The notes beneath the pieces were generated by a model. It was given only the letters and a program-made list of their open reading frames with translations, had not been told where the DNA came from and did not search any database. From positions 3,038,001-3,102,000 of the forward strand of contig WOAB01000528.1 in the NCBI GenBank assembly GCA_027886185.1: a DNA stretch of 64,000 nucleotides, given 5' to 3'. Shown here in pieces: positions 1 to 12,498 of this stretch. The stretch is from Rheum nobile. Lineage: Eukaryota > Streptophyta > Magnoliopsida > Caryophyllales > Polygonaceae. The number at the start of each line of letters is the position of its first letter. Position 1 is the stretch's first letter. The position numbers and the translations under genes were made by a program.

Positions 1-3000
1 TCTCTGTTAGGAGCTAGAGCATTTGATGTGGAGACATTTTGAGTTGAACATTCAGCTTCCTGGTTGGGATCACCTTCTCCATTGAAGATCATGTGGGAGG
101 ATGAATCATTGAAGTCTCCACAAATGTTGTCGTCATGCTCATGGTTCCCAGAAATGGATTGTTGTTCATTATCCATGGGAACTGGTGGAGGAGCCAGTGG
201 ATGATTCTGTGCAGCAGGACAGGAGCTGGGTGGAGTGACATCTTTATCTGGATCTTCTTGATATGACTTGGGAAACGAGTCTTCAAAGGAATTGATGGTG
301 TTCTGCACAATCTTTCCAAGTGATTTTTCATTAAAAATAACATGAACACTTTCTTCTACCTTTTTAGTCCTTTTGTTGAAGACTTTGTACGCCTTGCTAC
401 CCGAGGCGTATCCAATGAAGATTCCTTCATCACTTCTTGGGTCGAATTTTCCAAGATTGTCCTTCCCATTGTTGTGCACGAAGCACTTGCATCCGAACAC
501 CCTCAGATGTGAGATGTTGTGAACTCTTCCTCTTAGGAGCTCATAGGGTGTCTTTTCTGTGATTGGGCGAAGCATGGCTCGATTGATGATGTAGCAAGCT
601 GTGTTGATCGCCTCAGCCCAAAATGATTGAGAGAGTCCACTTGAGATCAGCATAGTCTGAGCCATGTCTTCCAAAGTTCTGTTCTTCCTTTCCACTACTC
701 CATTTTGTTGAGGAGTGTATGGTGCAGAGAAGTTGTGATCAATTCCATGCTCACTGCAAAAGGTTAGAAATTCTCCATTTTCGAATTCGGTACCATGGTC
801 AGACCGAATAGCATTGAGTGAACAATCAAGAGATTTTTCTAACAAGGGAACCAGATCTTTAAAGCGGTCAATAACTTCACTCTTATATTTAATAAAGATG
901 GTCCAAGTAAAGCGAGAGAAGTCATCGACAAGAACAAAGATATACCTGTTCCCTCCTAGGCTCTGAACTCTCATGGGTCCACACAAATCCATGTGGATGA
1001 GTTCAAGAGGCCTTGAGGTGCTTACCATGTTTTTGGACTTGAAGGAACTACGAGCCTGTTTCACTTTTGCACAGTCAGAGCACAGTTCCTTAGATGTGCC
1101 ACTTAGCTTTGGCAGCCCTCTGACTAGCTCCTTTGAGTGTAGCTTTTGAATCAGCTTGGTGCTAGCATGACCGAGGCGTTGATGCCACAAATCAGCTTGG
1201 TCATTCACAGTTGAGAGACAAAGTTTCTCCTTGGGAACAAAGGATGGATCAATTATGTAGACATTGTTGAATCTTTTCCCTTTTAGGATGATTTGTCCCG
1301 AGGAGTCAAGGACTGAACATTCGTTTGATCTGAATCTAACTTCATTGTCTCCTTGATCACACAGCTGTGACACACTTATTAGGTCAAAACCAAGATTATC
1401 AACAAGGTGAACTTTGTTTACCTGAATGTGATCGTTGAGTTTCACAGTTCCTATTCCACAGATTTTCCCTTTGCTTTTGTCTCCAAAGGATATGTTCCCA
1501 CCTTGGAGAGGTTGAAGAGAGGTCATTTGATTTCTTCTTCCGGTCATATGGCATGAGCAACCACTGTCAATGTACCATAGTTGGGATTGCCTCTCTTCTT
1601 TCTGCACGCAAGGGAACTAAGATTTCTGAACCCAGCGAAGCTTGGCTTTACTGGGGGGATTAGCATTGCGAGTCTGTGAATGATCAGGGGACTGGTTCCT
1701 TTCATAGTAATAAGCACTTTTCTCCTTTTCAAAATTTCTTTTCTTAGCACAATCAGTGTTGTAATGACCATTCTTACCACAGTAGGTACATATGCGATTG
1801 TAAACAACATGACCATATTTTCATTTTCCTGGCCTAAAAGGTTTTTCAGTTTTCCTTTTGTTGAAATCAACATTGTTTCTAACCTTACTATGGTCCATGT
1901 CAACATATCTTTTGTGGGCAAAGGAATTGGTGAACCATTGGTTTTCATGAACCATCTTTTCTTTTCCCTTTGGTTCCTTCTTAGGACTTTGAGAGCCTTG
2001 AGACGTTTGGCAACCTCAGCCTTGTTCTCAAGGACCATGATCTTCTCTGATAGGAATTGATTCCTATCACGAGAAGTGGCAAGAGCAATACTGAGATTCT
2101 CATTCATCTGAACAAGTTCTCGCCTAGCCTTTTCTTCTTCAGCATCATTGTTCCCTTTATTATTGACATATCCTATTCCATGGCGTTGTCTCACAAAAAC
2201 AGTTTGATTTATCGTTTTTTCATTAATGGAATCAGTGAGAATGTCTAACCTATCAATTATGGATTGAAGCATGTCATTTCCAGGTGGGTTAGCATGCAAG
2301 GGAACTTTGACAGAGTCTATGCTAGTTTCATCACAAGATTTGCAAATTTTAAGGTGACTAGCATGCACATTTCTAATATCAATGAGTTTAGAGTGAGTTT
2401 TAGCTAGGTCTTTCTCAGTTTCATCAAGTTTCTTACTCCAAACAGAATTATCGACAGTCAGGCAAGCAATTTCATCTTCACAATCATCTAGTTTCTGTTG
2501 AAGGGAACTGGTTTCCTTTCCTAGTTTCTTTATGATCTTAAGAAGTTGTTTCTTATCACAATCAACTAGGGATTTTAAGAGATCGTCAGAAGTTACCTCA
2601 AGGTCTTCTGAGTCGCTTGAGTCTCCTTTTGCCATGAGACATCTCCCTCCAGAGAAGCCACTCAGATCTAGTTCCTCATCTGAGTCTTCTCCCCATGATG
2701 CTACGAGAGCCTTCTTTCTTTGAGGTCGTTCCTCTTCCTTGGACTCTTCTTTGTTGGGACAATTCTTAGCGTAGTGTCCCTTCTCCTTGCACTCGTAACA
2801 GGAGACTTCCTTGAGATCTCTTCTTGGTCCATTGTGAGAGGAACTGCCCTTTTGGAACCTTCCCTTCACAAAGAATTTTTTGATGTTCTTTGTGAAGAGG
2901 GCTGTTAGTTCGTCCTCCTCTTCTTCAAGGTCTGAGTTCTCTTCCTCCATCTCGAGCCTAGAGAAGGCTTTGGAGATCTTGAGGGCAATTCCTTTCTCCA

Positions 3001-3649
3001 GTTTCTTGTCGGTATTGGCTTTGATGTGCTCTCCTTATTCAACCTCCAGTTTCCCTATGATTTGTGTCAAGGGAAAGGATTGGATGCCTGGAGTGTTCTT
3101 CATGATTCCCTTCAGAAGGGTGAATTTGGAGTTGAGTCCATTGATGACTACTAGGGACTTGGAGACTTCATCAAGATCGACTCTCGCCGCTGTTAACTTT
3201 CCAATCAATCTATTGAAGCGGGAGTAGTACTCTGAGATGGTCTCAGTTTCCATCATTTTGAAGGTGTGGTATTCTCCTTCCAAAGCAAACTTTCTGCTTT
3301 GCTTTAGTTCCTCACTTCCTTCATGCATCTCCTTGAGAGCTTTCCACATCTCCTTGGCCGTCTTGATGCCTATAACCTTGTCCATGTCCTCTCTGTTCAA
3401 TCCATTGAGGATGAACTGTCTGGCCTTGGCATTCTTCTCCATGATGACATAGTGTTTTGGTTTCCAGTCTTCTTCCTTCATGGTGAGATCGACATGGCCA
3501 TCTCCATTTTCGACTATCCTCCAGCATTGGTAGTCGTTGGTCTTGATGTGACTTTTCATGCACTTTTCCCACCATGTTTCTTCTCCTTTCTTTCGGAGAT
3601 GTGGCTTGTTGGTGGAGATTCCGAGCTCAAACTTGCTTGGTTGAGACAT
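1..3649 (-). pseudogene. copia gag-pol polyprotein, broken, C-terminus off edge
   Basis: Chosen start is the ATG at 3649 (MSQPSKFELG), just inside the primer site; the frame is open farther upstream only from a TTG. Gag (DUF4219/UBN2 type) runs to about 2950 and is followed by a CCHC knuckle, CYECKEKGHYAKNC (about 2760-2800). A second knuckle, CTYCGKNGHYNTDC, is in another frame near 1790. Protease region: WYIDSGCSCHMTG near 1560. Integrase: a His/Cys zinc domain near 1180-1060, then the catalytic core with HMDLCGP (about 990), RSDHGTEF (about 805) and the Glu in RKNRTLE (about 690). Below that is the copia-typical VFGCKCF. Damage: in-frame TAA at 3035-3037, one base apparently lost near 1985, in-frame TGA at 1821-1823. 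From about 1560 to the window edge the frame is open. Confidence 0.9.
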
Positions 3650-3685
3650 GATCTGCAAACTTAACAAAGATCTAGAGCTTTTCCT

Positions 3686-3697
3686 GCTCTGATACCA
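3686..3697 (-). other. copia primer binding site (tRNA-iMet type)
   Basis: On the minus strand this reads TGGTATCAGAGC, the standard initiator-methionine tRNA complement of plant copia elements. It lies two bases inside the LTR boundary and between the LTR and gag, which fixes the element's orientation. Confidence 0.92.
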
Positions 3698-3699
3698 AT

Positions 3700-4817
3700 T
3701 GTAGGATCGTGATTGTTAGATAATAACTTAAGGAACTCAGAATATCGATTCTAAGTTCCCTTCACAGCGGAAATAAACAATCAAACAAATAACAAGTTCC
3801 TTATAGTGGAAACCTTTGATTGCCAACTAGCAATCCAGGATAAAAACCACTACCTTTCTTTCGAAAGGATTTCAAGGTCTACTTCTTGATTTCTTATCTC
3901 TTTTGGTTACAGCTTATCCTAGGAACAAACACACAGTTTCTTTGCCTTACACACAGTTAGGCAATCCTAGATAATTAACACAATCAATAATCAATCCAAG
4001 AAACAGACCTTCGCATCTAGGAACTATCACTTACATTCACCGGAACTTAGCACTCAGCTCTTCTATTCCTTGACTGGTTCCTCTTGATCTCGGTTTGCTT
4101 TGATGATCTTGTTTGAAGCTTCACACTTTTGATGTTTGCTATGGAGTGTGATTCTATTGTGAATGCTTGAAGATAACCCTTGAGTTAGTATTCCTTTTAT
4201 AGAGGATTCTTCGCAGCTTAATCTTTTCTGGGTTCCCACAGATTGAGCTTGCCCTAGGATAAGTGGTTCTCCTTGGTCCACGTTGTTCTTGGCATGTGCA
4301 AACAACCTAGGCAGCTCATAATCCTTCTAGGGTAGTCAACTACTTCAGCCAAGTCGTTCTCCAGCTTTCTTCTTTCGAGGTTCAACAATCTGGGCACTTG
4401 GGAACTGTCTTCTGGACAGCGACATGTTCCATATCCTGTCGCATTCACCTTTCTCTGTCCAAGGTTCATTGTTCTAGGCATCTTGGAGTCTTGCTCTTGG
4501 ATGGTGGCAGGCTTTTGGAAGCTTCTCTCAAGTCGCTTTCACCTCCTTTTGTCCGAGGTTTGGTGTTCCCAGTTTTTGCGGGAAACGCAAAGTCACGTGT
4601 TGCATTTCTGGGCACACTTGGGTTCCTTTGGCTTGCCTGCTTGGTTTCTTTATCTTGTTTGGCTTCCATAGTTTCAGTAACTGTCCCGTGGTTCCTCTAA
4701 ACACATCTTTGAGATAAAACATTAGTATTAAAATATTTGTCATCTTCAAAAGTAGAGAAACTGAGGAAAGGAACTCTCAGGGGAACCGAAGTTCCAGAGT
4801 TCCGTTTCCTAACAACA
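3700..4817 (-). repeat. copia 5' LTR
   Basis: About 1.1 kb bounded by TGTTGTTAGG at its 5' end and CGATCCTACA at its 3' end, read on the minus strand (TG...CA termini). It is adjacent to the primer site. No significant ORF. It ends abruptly at 4817, where the sequence becomes extensin-type repeats. Confidence 0.85.
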
Positions 4818-6336
4818 TAACTTCTCCCGCCTACAAGTCCCCCGTTTACAGCCCGTCTCCCGCCTAGAAGGCCCCCATCTACACCCCGTCTCCTGCCTAC
4901 ATGGCCCCCGTTTACACCCCGCTCCCGCCTATAAGGCCACCGTCTACACCCCGTCTCCCGCGTACAAGGCCCCCGTGTACACTCCATCTCTCGCATACAA
5001 GGCCCCCGTGTACACGCCATCTCCCGCCTACAAGGCCCCAGTCTACACACCTTCTCCCACCTACAAGGCACCCGTCTACACCCTTTCTCCCGCCTAATAC
5101 TACAAGCCAGTCTACAAGGCACCAACTAACAAGAGAAGGATGGGATATGAGATGCAAGATGAGAACTAATACTACAAGCCAGTCTACAAGGCACCAGTTT
5201 ACACTCCGTCGGCCACCTACAAGGCTCTCGTCTACACTCCGTCTCCCGCCTATAAGGCACCCGTCTACACCCCTTCTCCTTTCTATAAGGCTCCCATCTA
5301 CACCCCGTCTCCAACCTACAAAGCTCCCATAGTGTACACCCCGTCTCCCACCTATAAGGCCCTCATCTACACCCCGTCTCCCACCTATAAGGCCCCTGTC
5401 TACACCCCATCTCCCGCCTATAAGGCCCCCGTCTACACCCCGTCTCCCGCCTACAAGGCCCCCGTGTACACCCCGTCTCCCGCTTACAAGGCCCCCGTGT
5501 ACACCCCTTCACCCACCTATAAAATTCCCGTCTACAAGGCACCCGTAGTGTACACACCGTCTCCCGCCTACAAGGCCCCCGTCTACACCCCGTCTCCCGC
5601 TTACAAGGCCCACGTGTACTCTCCTTCTACCGCCTACAAGGCCCCCGTTTACACCCCGTCTCCCGCCTATAAGGCCCCCGTCTACACACTGTCTCTCGCC
5701 TACAAGGCCCCCGTCTACACCTCATCTCCCGCCTACAAGGCCCCCGTGTACACCCCGTCTCCCTCTTACAAGGCCCCCGTGTACACGCCATCTCCCGCCT
5801 ACAAGGCCCTAGTCTACACCCCTTCTCTCGCCTACAAGGCCCCCATCTATACCCCTTCTCCCACCTATAATGCCCCCGTCTACACCCCGTCTCCTGCCTA
5901 CAAGGCCCCCGTCTACACTCCGTATCCCGCCTACAAGGCCCCCGTCTACACCCCTTCTCCGGCATACAAGGCCCCCGTCTACACCCCTTTTCTCCCGCTT
6001 ATAAGTTCCCCATGTACATTCCTTCTCCCGCCTACAAGGCCCCTATTTACACCCGCGTCTCTTGCCTATAAGGCCCCCGTCTACACGCCGTCTCCCGCCT
6101 ATAAGGCCCCCGTCTACACCCCGTCTCCCGCCTACAAGGCCCTCGTCTACACCCTGTCTCCCGCGTACAAGGCCCCCGTGTACACCCCATCTCCCGCATA
6201 CAAGGCCCCCGTCTACACCTCATCTCCCGCCTACAAGGTTCCAGTCTACACACCTTCTCCCGCCTACAAGGCACCCGTCTACACCCCTTCTCCCACCTAC
6301 AAGGCCCCCGTCTACACCCCATCTCCCGCTACAAAG
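4818..6336 (+). pseudogene. extensin-like gene copy A, 5' fragment (degenerate repeat tract)
   Basis: Tandem 33-bp units encoding the 11-residue repeat VYTPSPAYKAP, matching the intact gene at 40724-42736. There is no signal peptide or start codon; the 5' end is replaced by the copia LTR. Frame changes occur around 5090-5330 and near 6000-6060. The longest open stretch is 5332-6336. Unlike copy B, a block of repeats (4818-5096) lies upstream of the segment that in copy B marks the start of the uniform repeats (the tract with YYKPVYK at 41100). An inverted piece of the 5' UTR sits between them. The fragment ends at the TSD CAAAG (6332-6336) of gypsy element 1 and resumes at 20135. Confidence 0.9.
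5126..5170 (-). repeat. inverted copy of the extensin 5' UTR inside the repeat tract
   Basis: These 45 bases are the exact reverse complement of 40663-40707, the 5' UTR of extensin-like gene B. On both sides lies the direct repeat ATACTACAAGCCAGTCTACA (5096-5124 and 5168-5196). The arrangement looks like a template-switch or inverted-duplication scar. Confidence 0.93.
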
Positions 6337-7246
6337 TGATGTGTTCTTGCCTCCGATGACAAGCCAATTGTTAAAAGGTGGCGCCTTGGATCTACTCTTG
6401 GGTGAGAAGTCACGTCTGAACGTCACAATGGTGAAGATGATGGGGGACGCATTGAAGAACACAATGATGAACACGGTGGTGGTGCGGTGGTGAACGTGGT
6501 GGAAGCGGTTGCTGGAGCGTATTGATAGCGTTGGCGGAAGCGATTGAAGGGAGGGATAGGTGACTTGAAAAGACAAGTCTTGGGTGTCGTAGCATCGACT
6601 GCGGAGGAAGGGAGATGCGAAGGAAGACTTGGCTTGAAAGATCAAGCTATTGTCGTAGCGTCGGCGGCGGAGGAAGGGGATGCAAAGATAGAAGGGGTTT
6701 GACGTCTGATCAAGGGAAGGAGGATAAACACTCGACTTTAAACCTTGAATTAAATTGAACGTAAAGAAATAACAAGAACATAGGAGGCTTTAAATAGCCA
6801 ATGTATTTCGGCCAAGACCTAATGGGCTTGGGCCGAATTCGAGCCTAAAGGCTAGCCCATGCAAGCATGCAAAAAGCACAAACCCTAAAAGATAGAAATA
6901 CTATAAAAGGAAACTATCTAAAACAAAGTTGGAAATACCAAATATAGAAATTGTCTTAAAAGAAAGCGTTAAAGGCATTGAATGCGAGTTCAGATAGAAT
7001 GCGATCAACATTGAAGGAGGTTGAGTCGCTTGAAAGAGATCGCGTTCAACATTGAGTCGCTTGAAGGAAGACGCATTGAGGCACGCGATCTTTGGTCTTG
7101 TATAGAGATGCTTGAATGAGATCGCGGACTCTATTCCAGATGTGAGGAGTATGACGAAGAACGCGGTCTTTGTACTTGGCTCTTCTGAGCTCTCGGTCAT
7201 GGCTTTGTCTTCGTGTGGGGCCATCATGGGAGGCAGGGTCACATCA
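6337..7246 (-). repeat. gypsy element 1, 3' LTR
   Basis: Matches 19222-20134 over its whole length with scattered substitutions and a small indel near 6990. The polypurine tract abuts it at 7247. No gene inside. Confidence 0.92.
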
Positions 7247-10200
7247 CCCTCCCCCACTTGGCTGTGAAGCGTCCCCGCTTCACCATCGTGGAACTCGGGC
7301 TCGACATACTCATGCAAGTGTTCCCAATGGAGGTCTCCGGTGTCGAACACAAATTGACTGTGGCCGCGATGTGGCAGATAGGCACCAGTTACCCAGTGGA
7401 ATGTCTGTGGAAGGTGACACAAGGGTGGTGGTGTGTTGGGAGGCACCGCTGGCAAATCCGCGATGAACTCCGCTTGCAACTCGGCGAAAGCTGGTGGCAA
7501 ATGCGTGGAGATGATGTAGTTGTGCATGTCCGAAGTTGTCACCTTGATATTCAAACGGGCCAGGAAGTCCCTAGGTCGGGCGAGAAGCACCTGGTGATCA
7601 CGATGGCCCTGTAACACAGTGTGTGGAGGCGCGTCACTCCCCTTGTCTTTGCAACGCGTGTGATCCCAGGTGCGTCGTGGTGTGAGACGAGTTGTTGCCG
7701 CAAGGAAGAATCACCGGGATCTGAGGTGGGTCGCGTTGGTGTTGATGCGTTCTTCGCCGCATCCAAGGTTTTGTCTCGATCTCGCGCGACCTGATCCTGC
7801 AAGATCTCATGGGGAGACATTAGATGCAAAGTGACGCACGTCCCATGGTAATTGAACACATAAGTGTTCAAATAGCCATCGTGGAGCACGCGCCTGTCAA
7901 ATTGCCATGGGCGCCCAAGCAAAATATGGGTGGCGTCCATTGCAATGACATCACATAAAACTGAATCACAGTATGGGCCTATGGAAAAAGAAATTAAGCA
8001 TTGGCGAGATATTGTGTTACCTGGACTAGATGATATCCATTGGAGGGCATAAGGCTAGGGATGAGGTGTCGTGGGCAACTAGAAGTGTGTCACGACCTTC
8101 TCATTGACAATGTTAGCACATGATCCTCCATCAACAATGACACTCAAGGAAGCCGTTTGGACGAGAGCCCTTGTATGGAACAAGTTCTCGCGTTGATCAT
8201 GTAGGGCCGCTTCCTTGATCATGAGTAGACGCCTAGTCACCAAGCTTAATGGTGTCCCCGCGTTCAGAGTAGCGGGTACACAGTCATATGTGTCGTCCTC
8301 CTCTTCGGTGCCTTCCTCGATCGCGTTAAGTGTGGCCTCCTCGTCGTCACAGGACTCGTAGCCGGCGGCGGCGGAAAACAACACCTGGCGAGCATTGGGG
8401 CAATCCTTTTTGTAGTGGCCTCGCCCACCACATTTGTAACACTCAAGGTCCCGCGCGCGATCTCTGCCCACTGGAGCTTGGCTGTTCACGGTCTGGCGCG
8501 GTGCGGTGTTTGGCATCGACGACTTCGCGTTGGTAGCTTGGCCTGAAGCGGTTGTGGGAGGCACACTAGGGCGAACAATAGTAGAAGATACACCACTAGG
8601 GTTAGAAGCATACCTGGGTTGGCCAGTTGGAACAGTGTAAGACTTTTGGCGAGATATTTATGCATGAATTTGCATCGCCGTATGTGTGAGTGTGTTCAAA
8701 TCCTTGATTGGCAAAATCTCGAGTTGATCATGGATGTTGGTGTTCAAGCCACTCAAGAATTTCGTCCTCAATGTAGATGGTGCAACGGAGATGTTGGCCT
8801 TGTAATACATATCTTCAAGCTTGGAAAAGAACTCGAGGGGAGACATCGAACCTTGGCGAGCCATGGCTATCTCCATTCTCATTTGATTCATGTAGTTTGG
8901 AGGCACATATTTCTTTGTCATTACATACACGAGTTGGTTCCATTCTGTGACTCGGGTCCTGTGGCGATGCACGCAGTCATCTTCAAATCTATGCCACCAA
9001 ACTCTCGCGGCTCCTCGGAAATTAAGAGTCACGGCATCGACATGCTCCTCAGGTGGCACTCGACAATATCTAAGGGTGTACTCCGTAGCCTGCACCCATT
9101 CAAGAAAAACAGAGGGATTGTATTCACCAAAGAAATGCTCGATTTTTACCTTGACTTGGTGTCATTGGAATCGAGGCTGGGCAGGTGCTTGGTTGAACGC
9201 GTTGTTTGGCGCGGCGTCGTAGAGAGGGTTCTCAAAGGCGCGCAGTTCATGTGGTCTATCGCATCCAACCTGGCGTCTATCGCGTCCAACCTGGCGTCTA
9301 TCGCGTCCAACCTGGCGTCTATCGCGTTCTTTGTGATCGTCGCAGACATACTCATCCCTGGGCATGTAGGCGTCATCGCGTTGACGTTTGCGCGGCTGGG
9401 CATCATAGTTGTCGCGTTGAACGTCTCTCTGCATAACATCGCGGCGCTCGCCGCCAATGTCACGAACTCGCTCTCCTTGGGGCTGGAGACGCGGTGGAGG
9501 TATCCAATCCGAAGGGTGATCCTGCAATTCAAGTGGATCTCCAAGAGAGGGGTGGAAAAAATTAGGGTTGACCATACCTGAGTCCTCGATCTCTTCGTCG
9601 TCATACTCGTCGAAGTCGTCTTGGACATTGGGTGTGATCGACGCGTAGCCATCAGATCCGTAACGCGGTGTTCGAACACTCTGGTGTCGAAGGTGGTCGC
9701 GTACATCATGGCTTTGTGGTTGGGTAGGGGGTGTCCTCAATTGATCATCGTGTCGCGTATGCCCACTTGGTCGGCGACTGGGTCTCCTTGGCGTCGCGTC
9801 GGCTGGCTCGGATCGTCGAGGGCGGCCTTCGCGTGGTGCTGAGCCCGGTATGCGTCTCTGGGTTCTCCTAGAGGCATAGCGATCATCAAAGTTGTATGGT
9901 TCAGAATACTCACCTGGAGTGTCGCGGTCGTAGTCGGAGCCGTTGTCGAAGCCAGCGGGTGTGGCTCTAGGGACATAGCGGTCCGCGTGAGAGGCAAAGC
10001 CTTGGCGACTCTCGATGACACTCTGCATACGATTGAGTTGCGGTTGGTGATGAGAGGTTGACTGCATGATTCCTTTGCCTTTGTCGATCCTTGTCTTTGA
10101 TGGACCCGCGTCGGTGGCTCCAGGTTGAGCCGGCGCGTCCATGGCACTCAGTGGAGTTGGAGTTGGCACGAGTTGTGCTGCGCGTTCTCTGGCTTTGTAG

Positions 10201-10397
10201 GTTGCGTTCTCTTGTCGAAGAGCTTGGATCTCTCTTTGCTCCTCGGACAACTCCAAGATTGGATCTTGTGGTGTGGGGTTGAGAGGTGGTTGGTCTTGTG
10301 GCACCAACGACGGCTGTGGGATGTTGGTGTTGTCAACGTCGCATTCGTCTTCACTGTGTCCAATCGGCATGGTACCAATAACAAGATGGCCAGACAT
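7247..10397 (-). pseudogene. gypsy element 1 gag-protease remnant with truncated pol
   Basis: Start chosen at the ATG at 10397 (MSGHLVIGTMPIG); the longer open frame begins only at a TTG. The N-terminal third is charged and Arg/Asp-rich. The retrotransposon gag domain (PF03732 type, with ARVWWHRFED) is at about 9100-8660, a CCHC knuckle CYKCGGRGHYKKDC at about 8440-8400, and a protease-like VIVDGGSCANIV near 8130. One reading frame continues to 7551 but is cut by TGA 9162-9164, TAA 8658-8660, TAG 8079-8081 and another TAG near 8055. Then a frame change leads to a short piece resembling the region just before RT (7617-7380). It joins directly to a C-terminal-like tail ending at the polypurine tract. 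The catalytic polymerase and integrase core is absent: a large deletion, inferred from the missing domains. Confidence 0.8.
9255..9327 (-). repeat. 21-bp tandem repeat in gag
   Basis: Three and a half copies of TCTATCGCGTCCAACCTGGCG (plus strand). They encode repeated GRDRRQV on the minus strand, in frame with gag, just upstream of the gag core domain. Confidence 0.9.
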
Positions 10398-11057
10398 GGG
10401 ACTAAAAACGAACCAAAAGACAACAAAGAACAACAACCAAGCAAATCACTAGTCAAGTCACAAAGTTCATGTTGGTAGGGCTAGTTTGGCTTGCCGTGAG
10501 GGCAGCTTGGCTTGCACAAGTGATGGTGTATCAAGCAAGTTGCAATCAAACAAACAAGAACAAATTGAAACCCTCAAACAAACGTAAACAAAGCAACTGA
10601 ATAAGCAAGAAAGTACCTTCTAGGGAGCTTTGACCTAGACGGTGGAGAGGTTGAGAAGATGAGCTTAGACCGAGAGTGGGTTAGGGTTGCCTTATTTTGG
10701 CTTTCCCTAACTTTGGATTTTTTTTTTTGGAAATATCTTTTCGATATCTTTTTTTTTGTTTTTTATAATATCCGAGATCTTATGTTTTGATCTTTCGGAT
10801 TTGCAAAAGGAAAAAAAAAGGTCTAAGTAACAAGAATATCACAAGTGTGATGTTAGAGATAAGAGAGAGAAGATAAGATTTTGATGATATCTTATATAAG
10901 GAAATTCGATTAACAACCTAAAAAGTAATATCTACCAAACAAGGAAACTCTATCCACGCAAGAAATAAGGAAACAAAATATTCTAGCATGCAAGATACCA
11001 AATTACCTAACACACCAAAACTTCGGGAACAAGGAAAAAAATTTCGGCCAAGGTATG
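10398..11057 (-). other. 5' leader of gypsy element 1, first part
   Basis: Non-coding stretch upstream of gag, with T-rich runs at about 10720-10760. I see no gene. It continues at 19069 after the nested element 2. The junction carries the TSD GTATG (11053-11057 and 19064-19068). Confidence 0.7.
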
Positions 11058-12421
11058 TGATAGGTGTTATTTCATACACCTTTACTAGCGATTATTAGCA
11101 TGATTTGGAGGAGTTTATGAGTGGTTTTTAGGCTAAGTCTGTGATCCAGAAGTTATGGAGAGAAGTGAAGATATTCCAGGATTTACATCTTAGATGGAGA
11201 CATGAGGATGGAGATGGAGCTGCTGAAGCATACATGGAGACGACTACCAACACTTGGTAGTAATGAAGAACAACAGAAGAAGAGAGTGAGCTAGCTTACC
11301 GCCCCGCGCCAGAATTGCCGCGGCCCGTCGGTGACTCCCAGAGAAGACTGACGCCCCGTGGTGGAGAGCCTGACGCCCCGCGGTGGATCTCACCGCCCCA
11401 CGGTGGCCGTGTTAAGTGCCGCGCGTCTGAAAACTTTTATTTCCTTTTATTGTTTTCAGATTTTGTTATTTTATTATTTTGTTTCCTTTATTATTTTCAT
11501 TAGTTTAACCTAGTTTTCTGAAGACTATTTAAGCCCTATTTCTAGGTTAATAGAAAGACTTAGACTCGTTACAACTGCTTTACATCAGACGTTATTTTCC
11601 CTTAGTTTTCATTCTCGTTTGAATGGAGAACTAACTTCCCTTTGTTCTACTAGACGATTGAAGCAATACAGTTGATGTGTTTGTGAGATTTATATTCCTT
11701 GTTCTTATCCTTATAAATGTTGGTTTGATTCTCTTGGTTATATTGAATATTGATTTCTTGTTGTTCTTCTTAGCCTGATCAACTAGGTTGAATACTTTTT
11801 ATCAATTGCTAGGATTGCATATAGGGGTTCCGAGTGCATATCTAGTGGCAAACACAATTGTGCGTATAGGGGTTTCGAGCGTACAATTGTGAGTGAGAAT
11901 CAGTTGCATGCGAGTATTAATACGTCTTTCTATTTGCATGTATCCTATATCCTTGTGTGTATTGCTATTGCTTTGTTGGTGATAAAGTCTATCGACAACT
12001 GTGAGAATCGGTGGTACTTTATCATTGGCATAGTAATAAGTCTATCGATAACTGTGAGAATCGATAGTACTTAAGATCAGGGTGGGAACAACTATAAGGA
12101 TAGTAAAAGAACTTGGATTTAATAGATTTCTGTGATCAAATTATATCTCTGTATTGTGGATCTCGCTCTAGTAGGACTACTTTCCCCATCATATTTTCTC
12201 AACTCAACCAAACTTGTTTGCTTTGCTTGCTCTACTTTTTCTTGATAACTAAACCCCCTTTGCTTGTTACTTGTCATTCACAATTGCATACTGCATCAGA
12301 TCTTCCCTGTGGGTTCGACCCTTGCTTGCTTACTATACATCTGTTTAGTAGGTCTGTTAGGACTTTTTACTTTGATAAGGCTAATCAACGATACTTGCAT
12401 TGCGCACTTTTAGCCATGTCA
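11058..12421 (+). repeat. element 2 LTR, 5' copy
   Basis: TGATAGG...CATGTCA termini. A cluster of GC-rich inverted motifs lies at 11291-11405 and a TATA-like CTATTTAAG near 11524, so the cluster falls in U3, about 120 bp upstream of the presumed promoter. Small ORFs inside the LTR are not conserved as proteins and are not called. Confidence 0.94.
11524..11532 (+). promoter_or_regulatory. putative TATA box of element 2 LTR
   Basis: CTATTTAAG. The same motif occurs at the matching place in LTR2 (near 18166) and on the minus strand in element 3 LTRs (53402-53410). Conservation of position in three LTRs suggests the Pol II promoter. Inference only. Confidence 0.5.
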
Positions 12422-12425
12422 AATT

Positions 12426-12443
12426 TGGCGCCGTTGCCGGGGA
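12426..12443 (+). other. element 2 primer binding site
   Basis: TGGCGCCGTTGCCGGGGA, four bases after LTR1. This is the primer-site sequence typical of Athila/Tat gypsy elements and is usually assigned to tRNA-Asp. Confidence 0.88.
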
Positions 12444-12498
12444 AGTTTTCTGTTTTGTTGTGTGTTTTTGTGATTGATTTTTGGCGGAGACCTATCTT

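Larger units (their letters stand above)
1..4817 (-). mobile_element. Ty1/copia LTR retrotransposon, 5' part
   Basis: Minus-strand copia element. From high to low coordinates it shows an LTR (3700-4817), an initiator-Met primer binding site, gag with zinc knuckle, protease active-site region, and integrase running off the left edge. Reverse transcriptase, RNase H and the second LTR lie outside the window. The element sits directly against extensin-like repeat sequence at 4818, so it inserted into or replaced the 5' part of extensin copy A. The target-site duplication cannot be tested because the other end is not visible. Several stops and a frameshift show that this copy is inactive. Confidence 0.93.
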
